Shown: one piece after another, positions 55,266-63,908 of the stretch
Layout: each line of letters starts with the position of its first letter
How positions within the stretch are numbered: the first letter of the stretch is position 1
Source of the DNA: a bacterium
GTDB taxonomy: Bacteria; Vulcanimicrobiota; Vulcanimicrobiia; Vulcanimicrobiales; Vulcanimicrobiaceae
DNA length: 64,000 nucleotides
NCBI GenBank assembly: GCA_021832345.1
Contig: JAKBKY010000001.1
Span: 706,385-770,384, forward strand
Direction: 5' to 3'
Translations under genes and position numbers: made by a program
Notes under the pieces: model-generated
The model's input: the letters and a program-made list of their open reading frames with translations, nothing else
Told to the model about the DNA's origin: nothing
Databases searched by the model: none

Positions 55266-57281
55266 ATGATCCGACGCGCAGTTCCGCTGGCCGGGTTGGC
55301 GCTCTGCCTTCTTGGCATGAGCCGCATGCCGGCCCCGAGTCGCCTCCACCTGGGCGTGTTGCCCCGTCCGCTGCACGTTCGAGCCGCCGCATGCCGCGCG
55401 CGGTTTCCCTTTCACCATCCGCTGAGCGTGGCTGCGACTTTCGATCCGGCCGCGATCCGCGAGATCGACGCTCGCTGGCATGCGCTGGGCCTGCCGATGC
55501 TTCGTATCGCGCGCCGGCCGTCGGTGCGCGTGGTGCACGACGGGTCTCTGCCGCGCCAGGCGTATCGGCTCGATGTCGCCGGCGCTCGGGTAACCATCGC
55601 GGCATCGTCGGCCTCCGGCGCATTCTACGGCGCCATGACCTTGGCGCAACTGCCGCATCGAGCAGGATCGGGCTACGTGCTCCCGTGCGTCGCTATTGCG
55701 GACGCACCGGCGCTGCGCTGGCGGATTCTCTCCGACGACGTCTCGCGCGGGCCGTTGCCGACGATGCGCTACTTTAAGGAGCGCATCAGAACCATCGCCG
55801 CGTTTAAGATGAACGGCTATTCGCCGTACATGGAAAACGCGTTCGTCTCGCCGACCGATCCGCTGCCGGCTCCTCTGGATGGGATCACCCCCGCGCAGCT
55901 CCACGAGCTTGCGCTCTACGCCAAGCGCTACCACGTCGCGTTCATTCCGGAGCAGCAGACCTTCGCGCACATGCACAATACGCTCAAGCTCGAGCGCTAC
56001 GCCGCCGCCGCCGAGCGCCCGCATGGGTTCTTGCTCTCGCCCGCGTCGCCGCTTTCGGTGCCCTACGTGACCCGATTGATCCGCCAGGAGTTGGCACAGG
56101 TGCCCCATCCGCCGTTCTTTCACATCGGCTCGGATGAAACGCAGACGCTGGGTCTTGGGCAGAGCAAAGCGTTGGTCGCGCGCCTTGGCTTGGCGCGCGT
56201 CTACGCCGATCACATCAACGCGATGAATAAGGTCATCGCGCCATCCGGTGCACGCATCATGCTTTGGGACGACGGCATCGAAAAGAACCCGGCGATCATG
56301 ACGATGATCCCGAAGAGTGCCGTCATCATCAACTGGCACTACGGCAACGAGAAGACCTTCATGCCGTATATTCGCCTGATCGCGGGCGGTGGTTTTCAAC
56401 AGATGGTTGCGCCCGGGGCGAACAATTGGCTGGAGATCTTCCCGGATATCAACCAAGCCATCCCGGCCGAGCGGCGCTTCATCGACGAAGGCAAACGCGC
56501 GCACGTGCTGGGGCTCTTTCAGACCGTCTGGCATGACGACGGCGAAACGCTCTACGAGGCCACCTGGTATCCGGTTCTCTATGCGGCAAGCGATGCCTGG
56601 CAGCAGGGCGATCTGCCGCCGGTGCGTTTTGCGGCCGACTTTCCGCATGCATTCTTCGGCGTGAACGATCCCATCTACGCGACCGACGTGCAGCGTCTCG
56701 GCGATGCGCTGACGCTGATGGAGAGCGGCGGAAAGTACGATTGGACCGACTATCTCTTCTGGGCAAACGAGATGGACCCGCAGATCGACGCACGCATGGC
56801 GAAGGTGAACTTGCATCAGGTCCGTCTCGACGCTGAAACGGTCGAGCAGAACCTCTCCTTTGCCAAGCCGCCGCTGCATCGCCACGCCGCGAAGGTCATG
56901 TTCTTGGCGGCACGGCGCTTTGATATTCTGGGGCGCAAGTTCCAGATCGCCCAAGAGGTTCGCGCGATGTACGCCGATGCGCTCGCGCACGTCGGCCAGA
57001 AGAAGAACTCGCCGGTCTTTCGCGATCTCCTGTACTGCAAATACTGGTTCTGGGAGCTGCGCGATGACTACGAGGGGCTGATCCCGCTCTATAACGCTGC
57101 GTGGCGCTTTGAGAGTCGCCCGGGCCACTTAGGCAGTAACCTCGAGCAGTATCACCTCTATGCGCAACACGCCGTCGAAGAAGCCGACGCGATGAACCGG
57201 GCGATCTACGAGGACTACTACTACCGCGGGGAGCTGCCGCCGCTCTGGGCAGTGTTGAGCAAGGCCGCACCGTACCCATAG
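55266..57281 (+). CDS. Glycoside hydrolase family 20 protein (beta-N-acetylhexosaminidase)
   Basis: A product of 671 residues with a signal-like N terminus (IRRAVPLAGLALCLLGMS). An N-terminal GH20 accessory domain has QAYRLDVAGARVTIAASSAS and GAFYGAMTLAQL. The TIM barrel follows with DDVSRGPLPTMRYFKERI near 160 and the catalytic pair in FFHIGSDETQTLG near 285. The enzyme would remove terminal N-acetylglucosamine or -galactosamine using substrate-assisted catalysis. It opens an operon with a transporter/PDZ fusion, dipeptidase and methyltransferase. Confidence 0.83.
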   Translation: MIRRAVPLAGLALCLLGMSRMPAPSRLHLGVLPRPLHVRAAACRARFPFHHPLSVAATFDPAAIREIDARWHALGLPMLRIARRPSVRVVHDGSLPRQAYRLDVAGARVTIAASSASGAFYGAMTLAQLPHRAGSGYVLPCVAIADAPALRWRILSDDVSRGPLPTMRYFKERIRTIAAFKMNGYSPYMENAFVSPTDPLPAPLDGITPAQLHELALYAKRYHVAFIPEQQTFAHMHNTLKLERYAAAAERPHGFLLSPASPLSVPYVTRLIRQELAQVPHPPFFHIGSDETQTLGLGQSKALVARLGLARVYADHINAMNKVIAPSGARIMLWDDGIEKNPAIMTMIPKSAVIINWHYGNEKTFMPYIRLIAGGGFQQMVAPGANNWLEIFPDINQAIPAERRFIDEGKRAHVLGLFQTVWHDDGETLYEATWYPVLYAASDAWQQGDLPPVRFAADFPHAFFGVNDPIYATDVQRLGDALTLMESGGKYDWTDYLFWANEMDPQIDARMAKVNLHQVRLDAETVEQNLSFAKPPLHRHAAKVMFLAARRFDILGRKFQIAQEVRAMYADALAHVGQKKNSPVFRDLLYCKYWFWELRDDYEGLIPLYNAAWRFESRPGHLGSNLEQYHLYAQHAVEEADAMNRAIYEDYYYRGELPPLWAVLSKAAPYP

Positions 57282-59389
57282 TGGCGAGCCTCGCTCTCTT
57301 CGCGGTTTTCCTGGTCTTCGCGGCGCTCATGTACGCGCGCGCGGTGCCGGCGATTTTGGCCGTTCCGGCGATGGCGCTCTCGATGGCAGTCGTTGCCGGC
57401 GTACCGTGGCCGCAGCTCGGCGGCATCGTCGTCGGCGGCTCCACCGTGCTTGCGCAGCTCTACGTGACGCTCATCTTCGGCGCGTGGCTGGGGCGCGTGA
57501 CGCTGGATACCGGCATCGCGCGGAATCTGGCGCAGCGAGCGCAGCGCATTGGGGGTCGTCACCCGGCGCTGCTGGCGCTCGTGCTCTGTGCGGTCGTCGC
57601 GGTGCTCTTCGTCTCGCTCTCCGGTCTTGGCGAGATCATCATGATCGGCACGATCGTGTTGCCGATCCTCTTGAGCCTTGGCTTCTCGCCCGGCTTTGCG
57701 GCGTCGCTCTTCCTCGGGTCGTTCACCGTCGGCTTCATCTTTAACATCACCAAGTGGGTCTTCTTCGCGAAGTTCTTCGGCGTGGCGCCGGCGCAGATGG
57801 TGCCCTTTGCGATCGTCCTGGCGTGTGTCAACACGGTCGTACTGCTCGTCTACGCCTGGATCACGTACCGGCGCGAAGGGCTCCATCCGCCGAAGCAATC
57901 CGAGCCGCCGGCGCAAGATCCGACGACGCATGTGCCCGCGTACGCCCTGCTCGCGCCGCTGCTGCCGATCCTGCTCTACTTCACGCTGCACATCGATGCG
58001 ATTGCGGCGTTTGCTCTGAGTGCGATCTACGGAGCGCTGGCGACGCGGCCGCGCCAGGCGATCGCCACGCTGGCGACCGCGGCGATCCGCGGGGTGGAGG
58101 ATATCGCCCCGGCGCTCCTGCTCTTCATCGGCATCGGCATGCTGATTACCGCGACCAAAGCACCGCAGTTTGCCGCGGCCCTGGCGCCGATCGCCTCCGG
58201 CACGTGGTTGCGCAATCCGCTGGCTTACGTCACGCTCTTTGGTTTGGCCAGCCCCCTCGTGCTCTATCGCGGACCGCTCAATCCGTTTGGGATCGGCATC
58301 GCGCTCTTCTCGGTACTGGTTGCCGCTCACGCGCTGCCGCCGCTCGTCTTGGTAGCCGCCGCGATGATCCTCGTGCAGGTTCAAGATCTCTGCGATCCCA
58401 CCAACACCCAGAACGTGTGGGTGGCAACGTTCGTGGATATTCCGGTGATCGAGATCACTCGCCGGATGCTCGGCTATCAGATGGTCGTGGCGACGGTCGG
58501 AGCGCTTGCGGTAGTGCTCTTTGCCGGGCCGCTGACGCACTCGCAGCCGTTTGCGTCGTTGGCTACACCGGTGGCCGCAGCGACGCTGCCGCCGGCACCC
58601 GTTGCCACGCCGTTCCCGGGACTCTTCTCTCCGCCGCAGGCTGCCGATCACGTTGCGGTGGGCGACGACGGAACGCATTTTGGGCGGATCGCCGCAGGTG
58701 CCGTGGTGGCGGCGCTGGATGCCGATCGTTGGGCGTCTGCGTTTCGCAAGAATACCAACGACGATGCGCGTCCGTGCACGACGAAGTCGTACGCAGCCTA
58801 CGTGCGCGTTACGTCGACAACCTTTGCCTTGATCCAAGGCACGAGCTTGGATATCGGCGTGGCGCTCGACGACTGCGGCGGATGGAACGTCGGCGTCTGG
58901 CACGACCACGGCATCTTTGCGATACCCAGCGCCGCCGACGCGCGGCGGCTGGCTCGCCAAGGCGTGGCGCGGATGCGGCTTTGGGCGCTGACTCATCCGC
59001 GGCATGCCGCCCATCTGCTGCGCGACGGGCTTTCGTATGCTGCGCAGAGCCGCCCAACCTACTACTACTCGCTCTTTAAGACCGTCGACGGCTACATGCG
59101 CGCCTACGTGCGAGCCGGCGGTCCGGCCTACGACGCCGGTCTGCGGACGAGCGACATCGTGAATAAACTCGACGGCAAGTACTGGTGGGATTACGGCACC
59201 TATCAGACGGAGCTGCGTGCCTACGACGGCAAGCCGCATCTCTTCCAGATCCAACGTGGCCCGCTTCGCCTGAACGTGCGTCTGGGCGCACCGTTTCTTC
59301 CCGCCGATGCGCAAGCAAAGGCACCCGCAACCGCGAACGAGAGCGTGCATGGTGACCCGACTCGACCCGGCCCTGGCGGCCTACTGTGA
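57281..59389 (+). CDS. Multi-span transporter fused to a C-terminal PDZ-like periplasmic domain
   Basis: A product of 702 residues. Residues 1-440 contain about 12 membrane segments, with inverted halves around GLGEIIMIGTIVLPILLSLG near 115 and SPLVLYRGPLNPFGIGIALF near 325. The layout resembles anion/proton symporters of the GntP/CitM/DcuC type. Residues 455-690 are soluble and include a PDZ-like segment AGGPAYDAGLRTSDIVNKLD followed by KPHLFQIQRG. A signal-free junction puts this domain outside the membrane. The GTG shares a base with the GH20 stop, so the two are coupled. The transported substrate is unknown. Confidence 0.7.
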   Translation: MASLALFAVFLVFAALMYARAVPAILAVPAMALSMAVVAGVPWPQLGGIVVGGSTVLAQLYVTLIFGAWLGRVTLDTGIARNLAQRAQRIGGRHPALLALVLCAVVAVLFVSLSGLGEIIMIGTIVLPILLSLGFSPGFAASLFLGSFTVGFIFNITKWVFFAKFFGVAPAQMVPFAIVLACVNTVVLLVYAWITYRREGLHPPKQSEPPAQDPTTHVPAYALLAPLLPILLYFTLHIDAIAAFALSAIYGALATRPRQAIATLATAAIRGVEDIAPALLLFIGIGMLITATKAPQFAAALAPIASGTWLRNPLAYVTLFGLASPLVLYRGPLNPFGIGIALFSVLVAAHALPPLVLVAAAMILVQVQDLCDPTNTQNVWVATFVDIPVIEITRRMLGYQMVVATVGALAVVLFAGPLTHSQPFASLATPVAAATLPPAPVATPFPGLFSPPQAADHVAVGDDGTHFGRIAAGAVVAALDADRWASAFRKNTNDDARPCTTKSYAAYVRVTSTTFALIQGTSLDIGVALDDCGGWNVGVWHDHGIFAIPSAADARRLARQGVARMRLWALTHPRHAAHLLRDGLSYAAQSRPTYYYSLFKTVDGYMRAYVRAGGPAYDAGLRTSDIVNKLDGKYWWDYGTYQTELRAYDGKPHLFQIQRGPLRLNVRLGAPFLPADAQAKAPATANESVHGDPTRPGPGGLL

Positions 59390-60740
59390 GACCCACCGGC
59401 AGGAGCACCTTGCCGAACTCCAGCGCTGGATTGCGATCCCTTCGGTGTCGGCCGACCCGCAGGCGGACGGCGAGATTCGGCGCTGCGCTGCGACCATCGT
59501 GGATCGACTCGATGCGTTGGGCATGCATGCGCGCATCCTGGAGACCGGGGGCAACCCGTTAGCCTATGGAGAGTGGCTTGGCGCGCCGGGCAAGCCGACG
59601 GTCTTGATCTATGGGCACTATGACGTGCAGCCGGCCGATCCGCCGGCGCTCTGGCATTCGCCTCCGTTCGAAGGAGTCGTACGCGACGGCAAGATCTTCG
59701 GGCGTGGCGCCGTCGACGACAAGGGACAGGTCGTCATGCATCTGGCGGCGCTCGAAGCGCATCTGGTGACGCGCGGCGCGTTACCGATCAATGTCAAGGT
59801 GATCGTCGAAGGCGAAGAAGAGATCGGCTCACCCAACTTCGAGGCGGCGTTGGCGCGATACCGGCACGAGTTCACCGCCGATCTTGCCATCGTCTCCGAC
59901 ACCGCCGTCTACTCCGAAGGAAAGCCGTCGCTGACCACCTCGACGCGCGGCTTGATTCATTGGGAGGTCGTCGTGCACGGGCCAGACTGCGACGTGCACT
60001 CCGGATACTATGGCGGCGTCGTGCGCAATCCCATCGAAGCGCTGGCGCAGATGATCGCAGAGCTCAAAGATGCCGACGGGCGGGTCGCTGTACCTGGGTT
60101 TTACGATGGCGTTTCAGAGTTGCCGCCGCAACAGCTTGCGGAGTTGCGGGCGCTGGAGTTTGACGAAGCGCGTGAGGCTGCGGCACTCGGCGTCAGCGAA
60201 CTTGCGGGTGAGCGAGGACGGTTGCCGCTCGAGCGCATGTGGTTTCGGCCGACGCTTGAGTGCAACGGGATCTGGGGCGGTTACCAGGGGCCGGGGCAGA
60301 AGACGATCATCCCAAGCCGGGCGTGTGCCAAGCTCTCGGCGCGGTTGGTCGGCGATCAGGATCCGGAACGGATCAAAGCCGCGGTGGCGGAGTTTATTGC
60401 GCGGGTCGCACCGACGGGCGTGCGCGTTGAGATCGAATCCTTCGGCGGCGTTCGGGCCGTGCGCACGTCGCGCGATCATCCGGTCGTCGCCGCAGCGGCG
60501 CGCGCGATGGAGGCGGGTTTCGGCAAAGCGCCGATCTTCATCGGCACCGGCGGTTCCATCGGGCCGGTGGCCAGTTTCGACCGCGTCTTGGGATTACCAC
60601 AGGTGATGATCGGCGTCGGCCTGCCCGACGATCAGATCCACGCGCCCAACGAAAAGTTCACGCTCTCGCAGTTCTTCGGAGGGATCCTCACCATGGCGCA
60701 GCTCTACGACGAACTTGCGGCGATGCCGACGCGTGACTGA
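59349..60740 (+). CDS. M20-family dipeptidase/peptidase
   Basis: A product of 463 residues: WIAIPSVSADPQADGEIRRC, VLIYGHYDVQPADPPALWHS (zinc ligand His) near 80, GRGAVDDKGQVVMHLAALEA (bridging Asp) near 115 and VIVEGEEEIGSP (catalytic Glu) near 148. The pattern is that of PepV/CNDP-like dipeptidases. Its ATG lies inside the end of the transporter gene (41-base overlap). A role in cutting imported or wall-derived peptides is inferred. Confidence 0.87.
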   Translation: MVTRLDPALAAYCETHRQEHLAELQRWIAIPSVSADPQADGEIRRCAATIVDRLDALGMHARILETGGNPLAYGEWLGAPGKPTVLIYGHYDVQPADPPALWHSPPFEGVVRDGKIFGRGAVDDKGQVVMHLAALEAHLVTRGALPINVKVIVEGEEEIGSPNFEAALARYRHEFTADLAIVSDTAVYSEGKPSLTTSTRGLIHWEVVVHGPDCDVHSGYYGGVVRNPIEALAQMIAELKDADGRVAVPGFYDGVSELPPQQLAELRALEFDEAREAAALGVSELAGERGRLPLERMWFRPTLECNGIWGGYQGPGQKTIIPSRACAKLSARLVGDQDPERIKAAVAEFIARVAPTGVRVEIESFGGVRAVRTSRDHPVVAAAARAMEAGFGKAPIFIGTGGSIGPVASFDRVLGLPQVMIGVGLPDDQIHAPNEKFTLSQFFGGILTMAQLYDELAAMPTRD

Positions 60741-61461
60741 TTCGAAGGAGCGTTTTAGCGACCACGCCCAGGCGTATGCTGCGCATCGCCCGGGCTATCC
60801 ACCCGAGGCCATCGACTGCGCGCTCGAACGTTTGGGTGAGCTGCGGACGCTCATCGTCGCAGATATCGGTGCGGGAACCGGGATCTCGTCGCGGCTCTTC
60901 GCCGAACGCGGCGCTCGGGTTATCGCGATCGAACCCAATGCGGAGATGCGTGCGGCCGCTCGTTCGCACCCGTCGATCGAATGGCGCAACGGGACGGCGC
61001 AGGCCACCGGCTTGGAGAGCGGCAGCGTCGATCTCGTCGTCGCCTGCCAAGCCTTTCACTGGTTTGCAGATGACGGCGCGGTGCATGAGATGCGCCGCAT
61101 CGCGTGCCGTCGTGCAGCCGTGTTGCAGTACGAACGCGATGCACGCGACGCGTTTACCGCTGCCTATGGCGAGATCGTTCATCGCTACGAGATCGACGAT
61201 ACGGAGGCCCTACGCCTGCGTGCGCTCACCGTTTTTGCGGGCTTCCCCAATGCCCGCGTCACGCGCCACGAGTTTCTCTATGGTCAACAACTCGATCGCG
61301 AAGCGCTCTTTGGCCGCATTGCGTCTACGTCGTACCTTCCACAGCGCGGCGCAACGGCCGATGCTATGCGGGCCGAGGTTGGCGCGCTGGTCGACCGCTT
61401 CGCGGTCGACGGCACCGTCGCGATGGCGATGCGTGCGATCGTGCTGCGAGCTGATTGGTAG
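60733..61461 (+). CDS. SAM-dependent methyltransferase
   Basis: A product of 242 residues with a class I methyltransferase core: FSDHAQAYAAHRPGYPPEAI, VADIGAGTGISSRLFAERGA (SAM loop), VIAIEPNAEMRAAA and GSVDLVVACQAFHWF. The arrangement resembles UbiE/trans-aconitate methyltransferase-like proteins. The GTG overlaps the dipeptidase stop by eight bases. The acceptor is unknown. Confidence 0.8.
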   Translation: MTDSKERFSDHAQAYAAHRPGYPPEAIDCALERLGELRTLIVADIGAGTGISSRLFAERGARVIAIEPNAEMRAAARSHPSIEWRNGTAQATGLESGSVDLVVACQAFHWFADDGAVHEMRRIACRRAAVLQYERDARDAFTAAYGEIVHRYEIDDTEALRLRALTVFAGFPNARVTRHEFLYGQQLDREALFGRIASTSYLPQRGATADAMRAEVGALVDRFAVDGTVAMAMRAIVLRADW

Positions 61462-61653
61462 CAGGGCTCGTGCGGGGGCGACCGCGGAGGACGCGAGCCT
61501 GTTAGGGCGTCGAGTCGGCTCGTAGCGGCATCGATAGAATCGCTTCTTCAATGCCTGGATCGCTAAGGTTGAACCACTGCCTTAATGCGGCACCGCCCAA
61601 CCTCAAGAAGAAAATCCCGTGAAGGCGCCTTCACGATATCGTCTCCCGGAGTT

Positions 61654-61800
61654 GCTACTCTTCGCGCATGGACGAACTTTGGACGTTCTGCGTACTAGCG
61701 TGCGCTCTATCTGCTGCTACTCTTCGCGCATGGACGAACTTTGGACGCTCTGCGTACTAGCGTGCGCTCTATCCGCTGCTACTCTTCGCGCATGGACGGA
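61654..61800 (+). repeat. 62-bp tandem repeat, about 2.4 copies
   Basis: Units start at 61654, 61716 and 61778 with a 62-base period; the first two full copies differ at two positions and the third stops after about 22 bases. Each begins gctactcttcgcgcatgg. The period is not a multiple of three, so the repeat is read in different frames and is not coding. Within each unit lies a small dyad AGCG-TG-CGCT. The region 61462-61653 before it holds nothing else recognisable. Confidence 0.9.
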
Positions 61801-61885
61801 TTTTTTCGGAGGTGCCGTGCAGGTATCTTTTCCCCGCGCGCGGAACGGTTTGCACATGCCTTCTATTAATCGCATGTCTAATCGC

Positions 61886-62644
61886 ATGCCTTCTATTAAT
61901 AAGGAGGGCCGTTTCTCTATAGCGCTTGCCGCTTTAGTGTTGGCCGTTTCGGCCTGTAGCGGCGGCTCCACTAGTGCCCCGGTAGCGCCCAAAACGCCGA
62001 TGGCGGTCCAGGTCTCAGGCCCGCTGACCGTCGTGGGTGACATGGCATCGGTGGTCGTCACGCAAGGCAGCTACGTCGGCCCGTATATCTTCACGTCGAG
62101 CAACGGCAGTGTGCTGGCGCTCTCCAACAACTACCCCTCGCCGTTGGCGCTGGCGGCCATGCGCAGGGCGGCGTCCGGCGGTACGCCGCAGACGCTGGTG
62201 AGCAGCAACGGCAAGATCTTCGTTACGGCGCTCGCCAACGGCGCCTCCTCGATTTCGATCACCGGCCAGAACGGCGCATCATCTTCACCGCCGCCGTTGC
62301 AGAACGTTACCGTGGGCACAGGGCCCGGCCCAACGCCGTTGACGGTCACCCCGACAACGCTCTCGCTCTACGGCACCGGCGCTGCCAACGCGCAGAGTTT
62401 TGTGGTGAGCGAGAGCGGCTACACGCGCACGTTGACAGAGAGCGACACCTGCAACCCGAGTGCGGGGCAGATCGCCACCGTCTCGCCCGTCGGTGGTTCC
62501 GGTCCAAGTCTCACCGTCACGGTCACCGGCGTTGCGGCGGGAAGCTGTAGCGCCACCTTCACCGACGCCTACGGCAGCACCGCCTCCGTCGCGATCACGG
62601 TCACGACTAGCGGCTGGACCATTCAAACGACGCATACGCCTTAA
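61886..62644 (+). CDS. Ig-like/Gly-Thr-rich lipoprotein
   Basis: A product of 252 residues with a lipoprotein signal: PSINKEGRFSIALAALVLAV then SAC as the lipobox. The mature part is low-complexity Gly/Ser/Thr/Pro with beta-rich, Ig-like or bacterial-adhesin-like repeats (SGPLTVVGDMASVVVTQGSY, then PTPLTVTPTTLSLYGTGAAN). In-frame ATGs at 61856, 61871 and 61886 exist because of a local duplication of atgccttctattaat; none has a good ribosome-binding site, while AAGGAGGG lies after the last one. Confidence 0.65.
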   Translation: MPSINKEGRFSIALAALVLAVSACSGGSTSAPVAPKTPMAVQVSGPLTVVGDMASVVVTQGSYVGPYIFTSSNGSVLALSNNYPSPLALAAMRRAASGGTPQTLVSSNGKIFVTALANGASSISITGQNGASSSPPPLQNVTVGTGPGPTPLTVTPTTLSLYGTGAANAQSFVVSESGYTRTLTESDTCNPSAGQIATVSPVGGSGPSLTVTVTGVAAGSCSATFTDAYGSTASVAITVTTSGWTIQTTHTP

Positions 62645-62660
62645 GTTCATGGAGTACACG

Positions 62661-63857
62661 ATGACCCACCACACGCACCGCACCGCACGTCGCCTGCTCG
62701 CGCTCGCCGCGCTCTTCTCGCTGGCCGCCTGCGGTGGCGGCACCTCCGGGAGCAACCCGCTGCCCAGCGTTTCCCCGCCGTCACGACCGCCCGCAAGCGG
62801 CAAGTTGCAGCCGACCAACTTCACGCTCATTGTGGGTGCATCCGCAACGAGTACCGCCAAAGCTGCAGCCGTGGGGACGCATGCCGGCATGCGGCCAAGC
62901 TACGTGCCGGCCAGCAGCAAGTCGATCACCATCACCTTGAAAACCGTCGACGGCAATCCGCCGCCCAGCGGGCTGACCACCTCGGTGACCACGAATCTGA
63001 CGAACTGCTCGCCGAGCTGCACGGTCCCCGGCCCGTCGGCGCCGCCCGGCAGCGACGTCTTTACGCTGACCGTCTACGACGCTACCGGCGGAGCTGGCAA
63101 CGCGCTCTCCACCGCGAGCCCAACGCTGGCGATCATCCTCGGGCAGGCCAACAGCAACACCATCACGTTGCTGGGGATCCCGAAGTCGTTCACCTTCGGT
63201 ACCGTGCCGTCGGGAACGGCCGGCACCCCCTTTGGCACCGGCGGCGTGGCCCTGCCGCTGACGGTGAAAGACGCCGACGGCAACACCATCACCGGCACGT
63301 ACGACACGCCGGTCACCGTGACCGATAGCGATACGAGTTCGCTCACGAACGCCAGCGGGCTGGCGGTCAGCGGCGGCAGCGCCGCGTCATCGGTGAGTGT
63401 GGCTAGCGAAGCGGCGGACGCAACGCTGAAGCTCACCTACGGCGGCCAGGCCATCCTCCCGGCAACGCTCACGGCGAGTGCCGCCGGCGCTACCAATGCA
63501 ACGGCCACCTTTACGCCCACGCGCCAGCCGATCGTCTACGCCGGGCCGACGAACGGCAGCGGCAATCCGGAGATCGATCTCTATGCCACCAGCGGCACCG
63601 GCTCCAGCGCCACTTTTACCGCCACGGAGGTCGGCTGGACGAACGCGCCCTACAGCCAGGCCATCACGGCCACCGAGGCGAGCGCTTGCAGCAGCATCGC
63701 GACGACAGCGGCCACCAGCGGGAGCGCCTTTACCACCACGGTTGCGTCGTCGCCGGCAGTCGGCACCTGCACGTTGACGCTGACCGATGTCAGCGGCGGA
63801 AGCACGCCGGCTCCCGTGACGCTGACCTACACCAGCTCAGGGTTCGGCGTCCAGTAG
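62661..63857 (+). CDS. Large Gly/Thr-rich surface lipoprotein
   Basis: A product of 398 residues with a lipoprotein signal (THHTHRTARRLLALAALFSL then AAC). The mature part is a long string of Thr/Ser/Gly/Ala-rich beta-repeat text (SKSITITLKTVDGNPPPSGL, then PLTVKDADGNTITGTYDTPV). It is likely displayed on the outer membrane or periplasmic side. The ATG at 62661 is favoured by GGAG seven bases upstream over an ATG four codons earlier. It resembles the preceding lipoprotein in composition, so the two may be distant paralogues. Confidence 0.7.
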   Translation: MTHHTHRTARRLLALAALFSLAACGGGTSGSNPLPSVSPPSRPPASGKLQPTNFTLIVGASATSTAKAAAVGTHAGMRPSYVPASSKSITITLKTVDGNPPPSGLTTSVTTNLTNCSPSCTVPGPSAPPGSDVFTLTVYDATGGAGNALSTASPTLAIILGQANSNTITLLGIPKSFTFGTVPSGTAGTPFGTGGVALPLTVKDADGNTITGTYDTPVTVTDSDTSSLTNASGLAVSGGSAASSVSVASEAADATLKLTYGGQAILPATLTASAAGATNATATFTPTRQPIVYAGPTNGSGNPEIDLYATSGTGSSATFTATEVGWTNAPYSQAITATEASACSSIATTAATSGSAFTTTVASSPAVGTCTLTLTDVSGGSTPAPVTLTYTSSGFGVQ

Positions 63858-63908
63858 CCGGCCAAGGGCGACTGACCTACTCAACCATGCGCATCCTATG
63901 AGGACAAC

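Noticed and set aside
54969-57128. Reverse-strand open frame opposite the GH20 gene
   Set aside because: Basic low-complexity translation with no motifs; the forward frame has an intact GH20 active site.
57221-59350. Reverse-strand open frame of about 700 codons opposite the transporter gene
   Set aside because: The translation is Arg/His/Gln-rich without domain motifs and mirrors a well-supported forward gene; it is a GC-driven shadow.
61619-61855. Coding extension of the first lipoprotein through the 62-bp repeat
   Set aside because: The repeat period is not divisible by three, so the copies would be read in different frames; no domain or signal results.
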